From Heterohyrax brucei (lineage: Eukaryota; Chordata; Mammalia; Hyracoidea; Procaviidae), in assembly GCA_028571685.1 (NCBI GenBank), contig CM053146.1, forward strand, positions 110,893,431 through 110,957,430: DNA of 64,000 nucleotides, written 5' to 3'. The translations under genes and the position numbers were made by a program. The notes under the pieces are model-generated. The model saw only the letters and a program-made list of their open reading frames with translations, did not search any database and was not told where the DNA came from. Below are positions 25,096 to 36,313 of the stretch, piece after piece (position 1 is the first letter of the stretch; the number at the start of each line of letters is the position of its first letter).

Positions 25096-25708
25096 ATATA
25101 TATATCTTGAACTTGTGTCCTGAAATCTTGCTGAACTCACTTGTTCTAGTTCTTGCCTCCTAATGTGGGTGTAAAATCATCTTTCTGCTGGGTGCTTCTG
25201 ACAGCAGGGAGTTAAAGGGAAAAACTGGAACACTGTGTGGCCCTTTTACCACTACCTCATTGATGCACAGCAGCTGGAGAGCTCAACTCTCCACTAGACT
25301 TTGCTGACATGGTAGGCAGAAGTATGAAATCTAGTGGTGGATAGAACAGCCTCATACTATCTCCTTAAGTCTTTTTGCTACTAGGTGGGCATGGAGGTTC
25401 AGCCCACTGCAGGACCCCACTAGCAATCATTTGCAGGGGAATCAGAGTGTGCCCCTGTTTCTTAAAGGTAGAGGTGGGTGAAAAGGAAGATTAACTTCCT
25501 GGTTGGATCTACTGACATCATGTAAAGAAATGGGGGTGTGGTTTACTGCTAAAAACGTTTTCTGCTGTTAGCATACTCTTTTTTTCATCCTTCAGCTAAA
25601 TGGAACAGGCTTTTCTTGGATCTTTTCATCTATGTCTGTTGGAAGTCCCAGGTGGGACACTTCTGCAGCATCCATATAACAAGCAACAAGGACATTTAGG
25701 AAACTCAC
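25096..25708. other. mostly unassigned intron-like sequence
   Basis: The first 50 bases ('cctgaaatcttgctgaactc') resemble an antisense old L1 fragment. The remainder looks single copy, without a recognisable repeat. The stretch to about 26130 contains one tentative exon (25709-25809). Confidence 0.35.
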
Positions 25709-25809
25709 CATCTTGTCTTTTCTTATGTCTTGGAACCTGTAGGCAGCTGGCCTTCTTTTCCTCTTTGAGAGACTTCCTCTGCTCATATGTTGTGTTGTGC
25801 CTACTTTTT
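25709..25809 (-). CDS. tentative coding exon
   Basis: Minus strand, 101 nt, between an AG ('gtacaactag', after a fair pyrimidine tract) and a strong donor ATG|gtgagt. Two of the three frames are open. One encodes a 33-residue basic segment including EQRKSLKEEKKAS, similar in character to the hydrophilic exons upstream on this strand. It does not join the exon at 31855-31898 in phase without an unseen exon between them, so its membership in the same gene is unproven. It may simply be chance. Confidence 0.25.
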
Positions 25810-26130
25810 CTAGTTGTACAGAGGAGGATCTGGAAAGAATGGCCCTTTTCCAACTTTAACAAACTGAAGTCTGTCCTCATTTAATGTAAATGTTCTAAAT
25901 ATTTGATTCCCTTAACATTGCTATTTAGTTGCTCAAAGTCATAATCTTATATTTTAAAGAGTAGCATTACCAGACGACAGACTTGTAAAGATAAGTAGGG
26001 ATGTCTTTAGGAAGTATGGGGACATCTTGGCCTTACTCTAGTGATGTCTATGAAGGCTGCTCTTTCTCTCCTTTCGTTAGTCACTGTGCCTCAAACAAAT
26101 ACCATGATAAATCTTTTTCCTTTATCTTTC
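25810..26130. other. unassigned sequence
   Basis: Single-copy-looking intron-like DNA up to the LTR at 26131. I see no gene or recognised repeat in it. Confidence 0.35.
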
Positions 26131-26609
26131 TGTCATGGTCTGAATTGTGTCCCCCCCCAAAATAAGTGTAATAATTTGGCTAGGACATGATTCCTGTATT
26201 GTGTGATATTCCTATACATTGTGAACCCTGCCTCTATGCTGTTAACGAGGAAAGATGTACAGTGGTTGTGTTAGTGAAGCAAGACTCAATGTGTAAGACT
26301 ATATTGTGCTTTGAGGCAGTCTCTTGGGATTTAAAGGAAACGGATGCAAGCAGAGAGTTGGGGACCCCATTTAACCAGGAAAGAAGCAATGCCAGGGGCA
26401 GAGTGCATTCTTTGGACCCAGGGTCTTTATACTCCAGGAGCTCCCAGTCCAGAGAAGTTTGACAACAAGGACCTTCTTCCAGAGCCAACAGAGGAAGCCT
26501 TCCCCTAGAACTGAGGCCCTGAATTTGGAGTGTGACAGAATAAACTTTTCTTTGTTATAGCCATCCACTTGTGGTATTTCTGTTAGAGTTGTAGCAGTTG
26601 ATGAAGACA
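26131..26609 (+). mobile_element. solo LTR (type A)
   Basis: It runs from TGTCATGG at 26131 to GAAGACA at 26609 (479 bp), with the family blocks 'tgaattgtgtcccccccc', 'ctctatgctgttaacgagg', 'agaagcaatgccaggggcag' and 'ggtatttctgttagag'. No internal region adjoins it. Flanks do not give a clear 5-bp duplication. Confidence 0.82.
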
Positions 26610-26671
26610 TTATCCTTCATCTTTTCTCATACTGCCTGTATCTAAAAGTGACAAATTTTTGTAAACCAATT

Positions 26672-26690
26672 ATGTGTGTGTGTGTGTGTT
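26672..26690 (+). repeat. (TG)n microsatellite
   Basis: Short run of alternating TG between the solo LTR and the MaLR element. Confidence 0.8.
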
Positions 26691-26804
26691 GACTTGCATA
26701 CATTTCATTTTCTTCCTAGGCAATGTATTTTCTTCTAGAGACTTTTATATTTTACATGCTTAAAAACTCAAAATATTTGAATCATAGCTTTGGTAAAACG
26801 GTAG

Positions 26805-29164
26805 TGTCATGGATTGAATTATGTACTCCCAAAATGTGTGCATCAGTTTGGCTGGGCCATGATTCCTCGTATTGTGTGATTTTCCTGTTGTAAATTCCGC
26901 CTCTATGATATTAATGAAGGAGGACGGGTAGCAGTTACATTGGTGAAGCAGGGCTCGATCTATAAAATTGTATTGTGCCTTGAAGCAACCTCTCAGGATA
27001 TAATGGAAATGGAAGTAAGCACAGAATTGTGGACTTAATACCATCACACACAGGAAGGAAACACCAGAAGCATAGCACATCCACTGGGCTTGGGGCCCCA
27101 GTCCCTGAGAAGCTCCTAGTCCAGCAGAAGATTGAAAACAAGGACCTTCCTCCAGAGCCAACAAAGAAAACCTTCTGGAGCTGAGGCCCTGAATTTGGAC
27201 TTTTAGCCTACTTTTCCATGAGAAAATAAATTTCTCTTTGTTAAATCCATCCACTGTGATGTTTCTATTATAGCAGTACTAGAAGACAGAATTTGGTACT
27301 GAGAGTGGGGTGCTGTTCTAACAATATCTAAAATGTGGAAGCAGTTTTGAAACTGTGAATAGGAAGAGGAGCAGCAGCAGAGAACCTGCAGTGACAGAAT
27401 GCAGCAGTGGTGAACCAACTGCAGCAGAACCAGGAAACCAATGTAAGGCAGCACTGGAACTGACCCACAGAGTGAGAGAACTGAGTGCCTGTGTGTAGGA
27501 GGCTCCCTGGTGGAGTGAGATGCCTCTGAGCACTTATCAGTGGAGCTACTGAGCTTTGGAATACTTGCCTCAGCAGGGCAGATGCAGGCATGTGGGCCAG
27601 GCTGAGAGGCCAGAGGAAGAAGAAGCTGAAAAGGCAAAGAGAACAAGAAGCTGAGCTGCCTCAGTCTCAAAATGTTTGGCTATGACCTCACGGGTTCCAA
27701 GGGTGGAACCATGGCTTCTGGTGTTTCCAAAGATGGAGTCTCCACTCAGCTGGACTAGGAAAATAGTGCACCCAATGCCAAGGGAGCAGATTTGCTGTCT
27801 CAGTGGCCCTGGAAAGTAGAGCTAAAGCCCAGGGCCAAGAGACTCCACTTAAAATCTGGGCCATTGTGTAAAACGGCTCAGAAAAAAGGATTATTTTCAA
27901 AGCTTCAAGGGCTAATGGAGTATGTTCTGACTTGCTCGGTGCCTGTTATCCCTTCTTTCCCTGCAATTTTCTCCCATTTGTAATGGAAATGCCTGTCTTG
28001 TGCCTGTTCTGCCAGCGTACCTTCAGAAGCAGATAACTTGTATTCTGGCTTTCAGAGATAAAGACGAATTTTTGGATTTTGGACTTGAAGCTAAGACTTT
28101 TGTTATGATATGAATGTACTTTGCTTACTGCAAGGATGTGATTTTTTTGGAGGGCCAAAGGATGAAATGTCATTGATAGAATTATGTCCCCTGCAAAATG
28201 TGTGTTTCCCTTTGGCTGGGCCATGATTCCTGGTATTGTGTGGTTTTCCTGTATATTGTAATTCAATGAGGCAGGACAGGCAGCAGTTGTATTGGGTGAG
28301 GCAAGACTCAATCTGTAAATTCATATGGTACCTTGAGGCAATCTCTTAGAATATAAAGGAAAAGTAAGCTAGCCTAGAGCTGGAGACCTCATACCACCAG
28401 GAACGAGGCACAAAGAAGACAGTGTCTTTTGGACTCATTGTCCCTGTGCCTGAGAAGTTCTCAGCCCAGGGGAAGAGTGATGTTGGAGACCTTCCTCCAG
28501 AACCAAGTGTCCCCTGGAACTGAGGACCTGCATTTAGACTTTTAGTTTATGTCACGGACTGAACTGTGTTCCCTCCTCAAAAATGTGCACAGCCATTTGA
28601 CTGGGCCATGATTCCCAGTATTTTATGATTGCCCTCCATTTTGTGATCCTCCTATGTTGCATGTTAAAGAAGATTAGGGTGGGACTGTAAGTTCCATCCT
28701 AAGATCCCCTCCCTGCTCCAGTGTAAAGGGAGTTTCCCTGGAGTATAGCTCATATTACCTTTTATCCTTTCATCCCACAAGAGAGAAAACGAAACGGAAG
28801 CAAGAAGAGACTGGAAACCTCACACCATCAAGAAAGCCGTACCAGAAGACCATGTCCTTCAGTCCTGAAGTTCCTGTGCCAAGATGATCCCTCGTCAAAG
28901 ACTAATGCAACACAAGGACTTTCCTCCAAGCCAAAAAAGAGGGAAAGCCTTCCCCTAGAACAGACACCCTGAATTCGAACTCATAGCTACTGGCTTGTGT
29001 AAGAAGAAGCTTTTCTTTTTTAAATTCATCCCCTTGTGCCATCTCTGTTAGAGCAGCACTAGCTGACTAAAACAGCCTACTTTTCTGTGAGAAAATACAT
29101 TTCTCTTTGTTAAAGCCATCTACTTGAGGCACTTCTGTTGCATCAAAATTAGATGACTAAAACA
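26805..29164 (+). mobile_element. complete MaLR-like LTR retrotransposon with a nested LTR
   Basis: Order: 5' LTR 26805-27288 (TGTCATGG to AGAAGACA), internal region 27289-28167, 3' LTR 28168-28549 continuing 29075-29164 (TGTCATTG to CTAAAACA). The internal region starts 'gaatttggtactgagagtgg', the form typical of ERVL/MaLR elements just after the LTR. It has no long sense open frame, so the element was non-autonomous. Flanks 'ggtag' (26800-26804) and 'agtag' (29165-29169) are a one-mismatch 5-bp duplication. The 3' LTR is split by the type B LTR at 28550-29074. Confidence 0.85.
28550..29074 (+). mobile_element. solo LTR (type B) inserted in another element's 3' LTR
   Basis: Runs TGTCACGG to CTAAAACA, 525 bp, the same length as the copy at 4010. 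The flanks 'gttta' (28545-28549) and 'gccta' (29075-29079) look like a 5-bp target duplication with two C-to-T changes; removing the insert restores the LTR phrase 'gacttttag-cctacttt' of the host element. Confidence 0.85.
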
Positions 29165-30179
29165 AGTAGTCCCATGGAATTGTGGCTCACCACTTCTAGT
29201 CCTGTAATGTTGATTGAGGCAAACCTCCGATTTCTAGTTTTCTTAATAAGGGCAATGACAGGTTTACATCCTTCATAATATTTTGTTAAAACGAGATAAG
29301 ACAGCTGAAAGTGCTCTGGGAATGGTAAACCATCACCCAGCGTTGCATTACACACTAGCTGCCTCAGGTACATGGACACACTAGACTGAGCAGGAGTCAT
29401 CTGCTGCTGCTCCCACCTTCTTTGGGGGGTTTCTTCTCTGGCTTCTTGGAACCTTCAGCCTGTTCTACCAACTCACATGAAGATGAGATGACGGACTGGG
29501 AATAAGGCCTCTAACCCTCCGAATGCATGTTTCAATTCTGATATTGGTAGCAGGAGCAGTCTTTGTGAAGTAGTGAGATCTCTAACAGAGAAATACAACC
29601 ACTATCTGCAGAGTTTTAGCTGACCTGAATAATCTCCACCCCACCTTGACCTTGACTACCCCCAATCCAGTTCTCTGGGGATGGTGTTCCCATATCCACA
29701 GGTGGCTAGTGTTTTTGAAAGAGGGGAGTGTAGTATACCTGGGAGTAGGAGAGTATATTTAGTGGATACTTGCAAGCATTTGCCTAACATTACCAACACC
29801 TTTAAGGGGGAAGTCCTAGAGCACTGAGATGGCAACAATTAACGGTAATAGTACGCCAAAGCCCACATGGCAAATGGACAAAATACAAGACCTATTGGGT
29901 TATTATTTTAAATCACTGTGCCAAATGCCAGAAGACTGAGAGATGAGGGAGATAAGTTCTTTACAGCAATCTAGTAAAGGCTGTGATCACATACTCAGTT
30001 ATAAAGCATGAATATTGCTCTGGTAGTGATGTGTCACAGTTAACACAGAATCAGGTCCAACTGCAAGCCAAATATCAGGTTGCAATTAATGGTCAAGTGC
30101 TGATTTACCTGTGCCTTCTCTGCAAGTGTATTTCCTTTAGAACAATTACATTGCTGTGATATAAAGGTTTACTTCAAGG
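29165..30179. other. unassigned single-copy-like sequence
   Basis: The minus strand at 29149-29400 has an 83-codon open frame (starting MTPAQSSVSMYLRQ), preceded on that strand by a Lys/Pro-rich stretch (SKKPEKKPPKEGG, about 29415-29455) in another frame. It could be a decayed retrocopy of a gene that I cannot identify. There is no poly-A or target duplication to support this. The rest shows nothing recognisable. Confidence 0.3.
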
Positions 30180-30300
30180 AAGTCTTTGCCTTTACCTGGG
30201 TATAATGTCTTTGAAGTCAAGGGCTGTATTTTTTATATCTTTGTATCCATAGTGCCTGATGCATAGTAGGTACTCATCTAAAAAGTACTGACCGAGCACC
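30180..30300 (+). repeat. L2/MIR-like ancient repeat
   Basis: Words such as 'atctttgtatccatagtgcc' and 'gcatagtaggtactca' are the usual 3' end of L2/MIR3 elements. Confidence 0.6.
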
Positions 30301-30469
30301 TAAGTGCCAGATGTTGGAAATACACGACACACAAATTTCCTGCACTCCAGAAGCTTACCTTCTAGTGGAGGAAATGGGTAACTATGATTAAAGACATTGT
30401 ACGCTGACTTTAAGGAGATGGTTTGTGCTTTGCTTGGACATCTCCAAATGGGTCCCTCAGAGTCTCTTG

Positions 30470-30665
30470 TCTCTTTGCCACTGAGTTGATTTCAACTCAC
30501 AGTAACCCTGTAGGGCCAAGTAGAACTACCTCATAGGGTTTCCAAGACTGTAAATCTTCACAGAAACAGACTGCCATATGTTTTTCCCATAGGCTCACTG
30601 ATGGGTTTCATCAACCTGTAGGTAAGCAGCTGAGTGCTTATACACTTACCACAAGGGCTCTGTTG
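30470..30665 (-). repeat. AfroSINE (long form), antisense
   Basis: Plus strand shows the complement: 'gccactgagttgatttcaac', 'agggtttccaagactgtaaa', 'cagactgccatatg', then the head complement near 30625-30660 where the tRNA-like part is diverged. The extra 'ctgtaaatctt' segment marks the longer AfroSINE form. Confidence 0.8.
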
Positions 30666-31084
30666 GAAACCCTTAGGGCTGCAAATTTCGGATAAAAATT
30701 ATCCACATCGAAACAGTTTGAGTTAGAGTAAATATAAAATCTCCAGTTCTCTATCTCATTGGTCCTACCACAATATGAATTGGTTGTATTGTTCTAGGTA
30801 GGCCTTTCTAGTGAGGCTTCAGTCAAGATAACACAGCTTGTACATGCAAGGCACTGGACAATATTTTACATATGTTATCTCAGTGAACGATTCCTTTCTG
30901 TTAAAAGAACTTTCATTACCCATCTCCACCCTCCTTTTCCTGCCCCAGGTCTGTCTTGGGCACATTTTCCACAGAAGATAGAGATGCTCTCAAACCATCC
31001 TGTATGGTCATCTAGTAGAGCTGTAATATAATTCCTTGTTTGCTTGTCTGTCAGCGACATTCACTAATATAATTTCATCTCCTC

Positions 31085-31410
31085 ATGGCCAGGGAGGCAG
31101 CAGAAGGTGATGAACCACATGAGCTCTAAGGGTCAAATACTAACTCCTGTACTAAACATGTCATCTTATGCAAGTTACTAATCTCCCTGATTCTCAGTTT
31201 TCTCATCTGCAAAACATAAACACTAATAACAACACTTACTTTGTTGGGAGGATTATAAATAAAGCAAAGCATGTAAAAAACTCAACCTGGTGCCTATCAC
31301 ATAGTATATTCTTATTAAATCTTAACTAAAATATTTTAAAATATTAATTAAAATGGTGCTTGCCACACAGTAGGTATTCAACAAACGTTTGTTGAATGAA
31401 TTAGTCCTCA
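31085..31410 (+). repeat. MIR
   Basis: The core 'tctcagttttctcatctgca' followed by 'ttgttgggaggattataaat' and 'ggtgcctatcacatagta' is MIR. A second end-like piece, 'ttgccacacagtaggtattc', lies at 31350-31400. Confidence 0.75.
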
Positions 31411-31854
31411 CTTAATCTCCACTTGAAACCATGTACTCCTTCCACAACGACATGATGCCATATAGATATCATGCCAATTTTATGTAAAAAAAATTTTAGG
31501 CTACATAATCAGGTGAAAATTTTGTGCTACTTTTAGATACATGAGTCAGTCTGGAAGAATGCTTAAATACCAAAACACTAAAATTTCAAAGGCATTTTAA
31601 TGGCTCACTGGAATAACTGACTACACAATAGAATTATTAATGTCCCAGGAAATCCGGGATTAATGTACGGCAACTGAATCCTCTTGTGTGGATTCTGGGA
31701 AGTTCTTATACCAAATGCTATGCTCTACAAAAGAGTAATAATGTGATGTTCCAATGTCTTGGATTAAGCACAATACTGTCAATAAGTATCAATTAATTCA
31801 AAGTGACACAAAATATTAACAATGGCTTTTAAATGGATATATCAAAGTACTTAC

Positions 31855-31898
31855 TGCTTTTCCTTTTTCGTTTGTATTTTTCTGTCCAAGGTCCTTAT
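31855..31898 (-). CDS. exon 6 of the minus-strand gene (distal)
   Basis: 44 nt between acceptor 'gttaatgcaag' and a strong donor GCA|gtaagta. Only the frame needing two bases to finish a split codon gives a sensible peptide (KDLGQKNTNEKGKA); one other frame is open and one has an immediate stop. The exon at 37197-37254 ends with one extra G, so together they form GAT (Asp), giving SSPML-D-KDLGQ. It ends in phase 0. The pyrimidine tract is weak, which lowers confidence. The next exon downstream is not found in this window, apart from the tentative one at 25709. Confidence 0.55.
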
Positions 31899-31959
31899 CT
31901 TGCATTAACATGTTTTAAAAAAATTTAAAAAGAATGAAAAAAATGATTAATTACATAAG

Positions 31960-32450
31960 GTCAATTGACAAGGGTGTTTTGCAGGCGTGTCTCTGATAGT
32001 GAAACTCCACTCCACAGAGGTTCTCCCACCCCTTTTGACCTTTTTACAAATCACAGTTTATCCCAAGCAGTTTGCCAAGCACTGAATCTTGATGCATAAG
32101 CAAACCAAGACCTTGGCGAATGCGCAAACCAGGGGGCACTAGAAGAGAAGACACTCTCCAGGCCACAGTTCCACTCAGGCCCCTTTGAAAAGCAACAAGT
32201 CTCACTACTGACTTTCTACAAAGAATAACTCAGCATCCAGATCATCAAATTGGGGCATGATAGGGCTCAGTGTGCAGTGTTTCAAGCACCCTCTGGAGAC
32301 TCAAGGAATAAAAAGGTCTCAGATCCCCTCGGGTGGGGAGTGTGCGGTCCTTTGGCTTCCAGGGCCTGAGTTGTCCCTTGTCTACACAGACAATGAATTC
32401 ACCACTTCGTGTTTCCTTGCAGTTGGCATCTCTCTTATTTCCATCTACTA
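31960..32450 (+). mobile_element. possible solo LTR of another class
   Basis: GC-richer block with an 'aataaaa' signal (32304-32310) followed by 'cccctcgggtggggagtgtg', 'cctttggcttccagggcctg' and a T/C-rich end at about 32400-32450, the arrangement of an R-U5 segment. Ends and target duplication are not clear, and the family is not identified. Confidence 0.4.
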
Positions 32451-32479
32451 ATAGGATAGGACAAGAACCTGAGAGGCAT

Positions 32480-32740
32480 TTGATTGCAATAGCCTAGTAG
32501 CTAAGAGCCCAAGCTAAGGGCCAAGACTACTTGGGCTCAAATAGTCCCTGCAACTAACCATGTAAGTTTGGACAAGTTATTTTGCTGAGCTCAGCCTCAG
32601 TTTCCTCATCCTTCCTCAGAGAGTTGTTGTATGAATTTAATAGGCTAAGGCATCTAACACTATGTCTGGAACATAATAAGCACAAAGTGAATGTAAATTT
32701 GGTTGTTAATTGCTATCATTATTCCTGCCTCCTTTGTTTC
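32480..32740 (+). repeat. MIR
   Basis: Contains 'gtttggacaagttatttt', 'cagcctcagtttcctcatcc' and 'cataataagcacaaagtgaa', the MIR core and 3' end in sense. Confidence 0.8.
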
Positions 32741-32844
32741 ATCCCCTTGTGTTTGTTGCTTAGTAAATTTGACTGTCATCTTTAATAGTATTGTTGAAAT
32801 ACACAAATTATTAAAATTAAATATTGCAGTTAGGTAATGATGTA

Positions 32845-33760
32845 ATCATCCTCCATTTTGAAATCTGATATAATTGTCTTCCATTTTGTGATGTGCTATA
32901 AATCCTAGCCTCTATGCTTATGGTTATGGTTCTATTTGAGAGTGAACTGTCCATTATGTTAATGAGGCAGGTTATGGTGGGGTGTATGTTACTAGATGGT
33001 GTGACTCAAATCACCACCCTTATCACCCTATTCGAGTCACATCATTACTTGAGTCATAGCTTTGATCTTACAAGAGATAAAAGGAGAGAGATGTGAGAAA
33101 GAAGGATGGCCCACTAACAGCAAGAAGAAGAACTAGGAGTGGAGTGCATTCTTTGGACCTCGGATCCTTGCCCTGAGAACATCCTAGACTCAGGAGATAG
33201 AAGGCTATAATGCCAAACATGGTGCAAGATGGCAAGAGCTGACGGGAATCACGGCAGAGAACAAGCAGCAAGAGAATTAGGAGACAAGCGTGAGACCATG
33301 CACTGGGTTCCCCATCTACAGAATGAAGCAGCTACAGTGAGTGTGCTGACATACAGAATGAGAGAGTGGGGCACCTTTGTGTCAAGGATTGCTAGTGGGG
33401 TGAGATGCTCTTGGACACTTAAGATAATTAAGAGATATGTAACACTTGCCTGGGTAAAGCAGGGGCCAGGCTGAAGGGGCTTAGGGGGTAAAGGGCTGAG
33501 GGGCTTAAGGGCTTAGGGGCTGAGGGGCTGGGGGGCTGAGGCACCAAGGGGTTGAGGGGCCAAGGGTCAGACAGAGGACTGCATGTAGGCAAGGCTGAGA
33601 AGAGGCTGTCCAGATTGAAGAATTGTATCCTGAGTTATTTCTGATCCTGAATTGTAACCTGCTGTTTCCCTAATCAACCCCATAATTGTGAATATTGTCA
33701 GTAAGTGCTGTGTAGCCATTGCAACAAATTATCAAACCTAGCAGAGTAGGAAACAGTGCC
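32845..33760 (+). mobile_element. degraded MaLR-like LTR plus internal fragment
   Basis: 32845-33230 has LTR blocks ('cttccattttgtgatgtgct', 'ttgatcttacaagagataaa', 'gagtgcattctttggacctc'). From about 33260, internal-region blocks similar to 27390-27560 follow ('atgaagcagctacagtgagt', 'gtggggtgagatgctcttgg', 'aacacttgcctgg'). The LTR 3' end is missing. More diverged than the other copies; it contains the G-rich tract at 33470-33572. Confidence 0.6.
33470..33572 (+). repeat. G-rich minisatellite-like tract
   Basis: Irregular repeats of about 8-11 bases built on 'ggggctgag' and 'gggcttagg' units, with at least ten runs of three or more G. It probably arose inside the MaLR internal region. G-quadruplex formation is possible by motif; not tested. 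Confidence 0.75.
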
Positions 33761-34319
33761 ATGGGAGGGACAGCTAGGGTCAGACTTGTGAAAAAGGTTG
33801 GAGAGAGGTATTTCAGACCTCCACCTCTTAGGAATTAGCCTTGGGCTGTTGAGGCTGATAATGATTCTGTCTCTTCCACTTCAAGTGACAGGAGGTCAGA
33901 TACCTCCACCTCACAATTTTTACAATGTTATTCGAAGCCATGTTTCACTGGATATTCAAAATATTGCTTTTTACTCATCCTTCTTGAGCTACCTAATTTT
34001 ACTCTGCCTTGTAGCAGTCAGTTGGGTAATCTGCCAGCACACGTTTGTATACATACCCAACTCTGGAGAGCTGTGTTATAAAAGCAACTTACCCTCTAGA
34101 TAACTTCATTAACGACCTCTTATTTCCTCATTAATTCAATTCATGAACCTGGTGTAACATCTTACGTAATAAACTAAAAAAAATTATAAAGTAGAGAGTG
34201 GATCACCATGATCTTCAACGAACTGTGGTGGTAGAACAAAATGTGTGTAAAAATGTCAGGAACCAGAAGGTCCATAAGAAAGTAGCTCCAAACTAACCAG
34301 GCTAAGCACATGCCTCTAA
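33761..34319. other. unassigned sequence
   Basis: An open frame at 33798-34103 (plus, 101 codons) begins in repeat-derived sequence and includes a hydrophobic stretch (SFLSYLILLCLVAVSW). No splice or promoter context supports it as a gene. I see no other recognisable content. Confidence 0.35.
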
Positions 34320-34525
34320 TTTGTTTACCAGTTGCCACTGAGTAGATTTTGACTCACAGCAACCTCAAGTGTGTCAGAGTAGAGCTGTGCTCCAAAGAGT
34401 TTTCAGTGACTGATTTTTCAGCAGTAGATTGCCAGGCCTTTCTTCCAAGGTGCCCGCAGGTGGACTCAAACCTCTAACCTTTAGGTTAGCAGTCAACTGC
34501 ATTAACTGCACCATTCATGGTCTCC
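34320..34525 (-). repeat. AfroSINE-like, antisense, diverged
   Basis: Plus strand: 'gttgccactgagtagatttt', 'gctccaaagagttttcagtg', 'ggactcaaacctctaacctt', 'ggttagcagtcaactgcatt', the complement of a long-form AfroSINE head and tail with many substitutions. Confidence 0.7.
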
Positions 34526-36308
34526 AGTTTCCTTCCAGGTAATGGTAATTCAAGGAATTCAACAAAAGTGCCACGTGAGCCCTACTAAACACCTTAATTC
34601 ACTATATTTCATCTTGTATAATGTATTTATAGAAGTTATTGCATTCAGTTATACAAGACTAGTCTGCATGAGCAAACTGGAAAATGCAATGGTATTATAA
34701 AACTACTTTAAATGTACATTTAGGGATCTTATTTAAATAGTTATTTTTTAAATCTCTGTTCAGACAAAATTTAGGAATATAGATTTCTGGAGCAGTAGGA
34801 GACAGAACAGTCTCCTTGAAACTGCCTCTTTCATTTTAAAGATGAAGCAAACAGAGGGGCAGAAGAAGTTAATGATCTGCACATTGGCAAGTTAGTGAGA
34901 GGTAATGAGAAAGTAAACCTTGTGCTTTCTTCTAAAGATTTACTTTTTATTCTGTCAATAAACCACAGATGTTCTTTTCAGTCCTGTGTTTGATTTGGCA
35001 TTGCTTACAAAGCCTTCTCACTCTTCAAAGGAGAACGGACCACTGGCTTGTTCCATGAACTTCTTCTGCAGAATTTTAAAAAACTAATCAGCCTGTCCAT
35101 ACATCAAACACTTCATCCATAAAACTAGGATAATAGGGTCAACCTCCCAGGTATGCTGGAGGATTAAACCAGTTAACATGTGAAGATTAAATAAAGCAAT
35201 AAAAGGCAACAGCAAAGAATTATTGAAATATTCATCCTTATTTTCTAATTCCACTCTTTTACTTTTAAAATGGAAAAATGGAGGCCTTTGTAAGACAAAT
35301 GACTGTCCAAGTCCAGGTAGATGTTATTGGCAAGCAGGCATGAGATCTAGGCTTATCCCTCATTAATATTTTCTATTACTTGATAGAATAATTTCCTGTT
35401 TTCAAGGAATAGTTGGAAATAATAAAATAATGAGCTGGATGTCCTATCAGATTTACTTCAAAAGTTCTTCAGTGGTTAGGAGAATTCAAAGGACATTAGA
35501 AAAATGTTTTGGAGGTATCAGATTATGGGTATCCAAGTATCTAGATTTCCCCAAATGTCTTACTACTTCTGAATGTTATTGTAAATGGTCACATATTCTT
35601 TCAGAATAAATATCATTCATTTAAAAATGTTCTTAGTATTTAGAGTATTAGTTTCTGGAACTGACACCTTACGTCCAAAATAGCTTCCCGTGCTCCAGTG
35701 TATGCTCTAGACCTGTTGTCACTGTGTGGGAAAGTGTAGGAATGCCTATGTGGCTAAAGCATTCAGTCCTGGTCACTATTGTTCTATTCAAGATAAGCCA
35801 AATTTCTGGTACTTCATTCTGTAAGTCCTTAATTAAAAACATACTTCTCAATCACATTTTCCTCTGTTTCTCAGCCCTATAAATCCTTCATTGGAGAGTG
35901 TTTTATACAATCCAAGGATGCTTGTTCATCTTCACTCTCAAATGCTCTTCTAGCTTTATTCTCTTCCTCTTCATTAGCTTGCTGCATTCACTTCTGGGTG
36001 GATATTCAATAACTACACAGCTAGGACTATTCCAGTTGTTAAAATATTAAAATACTACTCTACTGATTGGTAAAGAACTGCTGCCTCCCGATGTTCATGT
36101 GTGTATTCACACACATTGCTCTGGCTGCCTTGACTCTGCTAGGGATCCCTTCTTCTCCTTCAGCCCCAGCATGGCACTGCACAGGCCTCCAAAACTCTGA
36201 TTCAAACAGTCATGTCTGATCTGGTTGGTCCATGCCCATGCTGTACTTGTTGTTAACTATTTTAATTATCACCTTTGGGGTTACTTTATGTGAAATATAT
36301 CCTTATAA
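34526..36308. other. intron-like sequence, largely unassigned
   Basis: About 1.8 kb that looks single copy. The piece at 35040-35210 ('ataaaactaggataataggg', 'atgctggaggattaaa') resembles a worn MIR. No exon-like open frame with splice sites was found. Confidence 0.4.
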
Positions 36309-36313
36309 CCATG

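Noticed and set aside
26760-27670. Long minus-strand open frames (164 and 155 codons)
   Set aside because: They run antisense through a MaLR-type LTR and internal region, a region non-coding in this family; similar antisense frames recur in the other copies.
29149-29480. Minus-strand frame resembling a processed pseudogene
   Set aside because: I could not identify a parent gene, and there is no poly-A tract or target duplication; kept only as unassigned sequence.
33798-34103. 101-codon plus frame with a hydrophobic stretch
   Set aside because: It starts in repeat-derived sequence, has no splice or promoter context, and shows no recognisable family.
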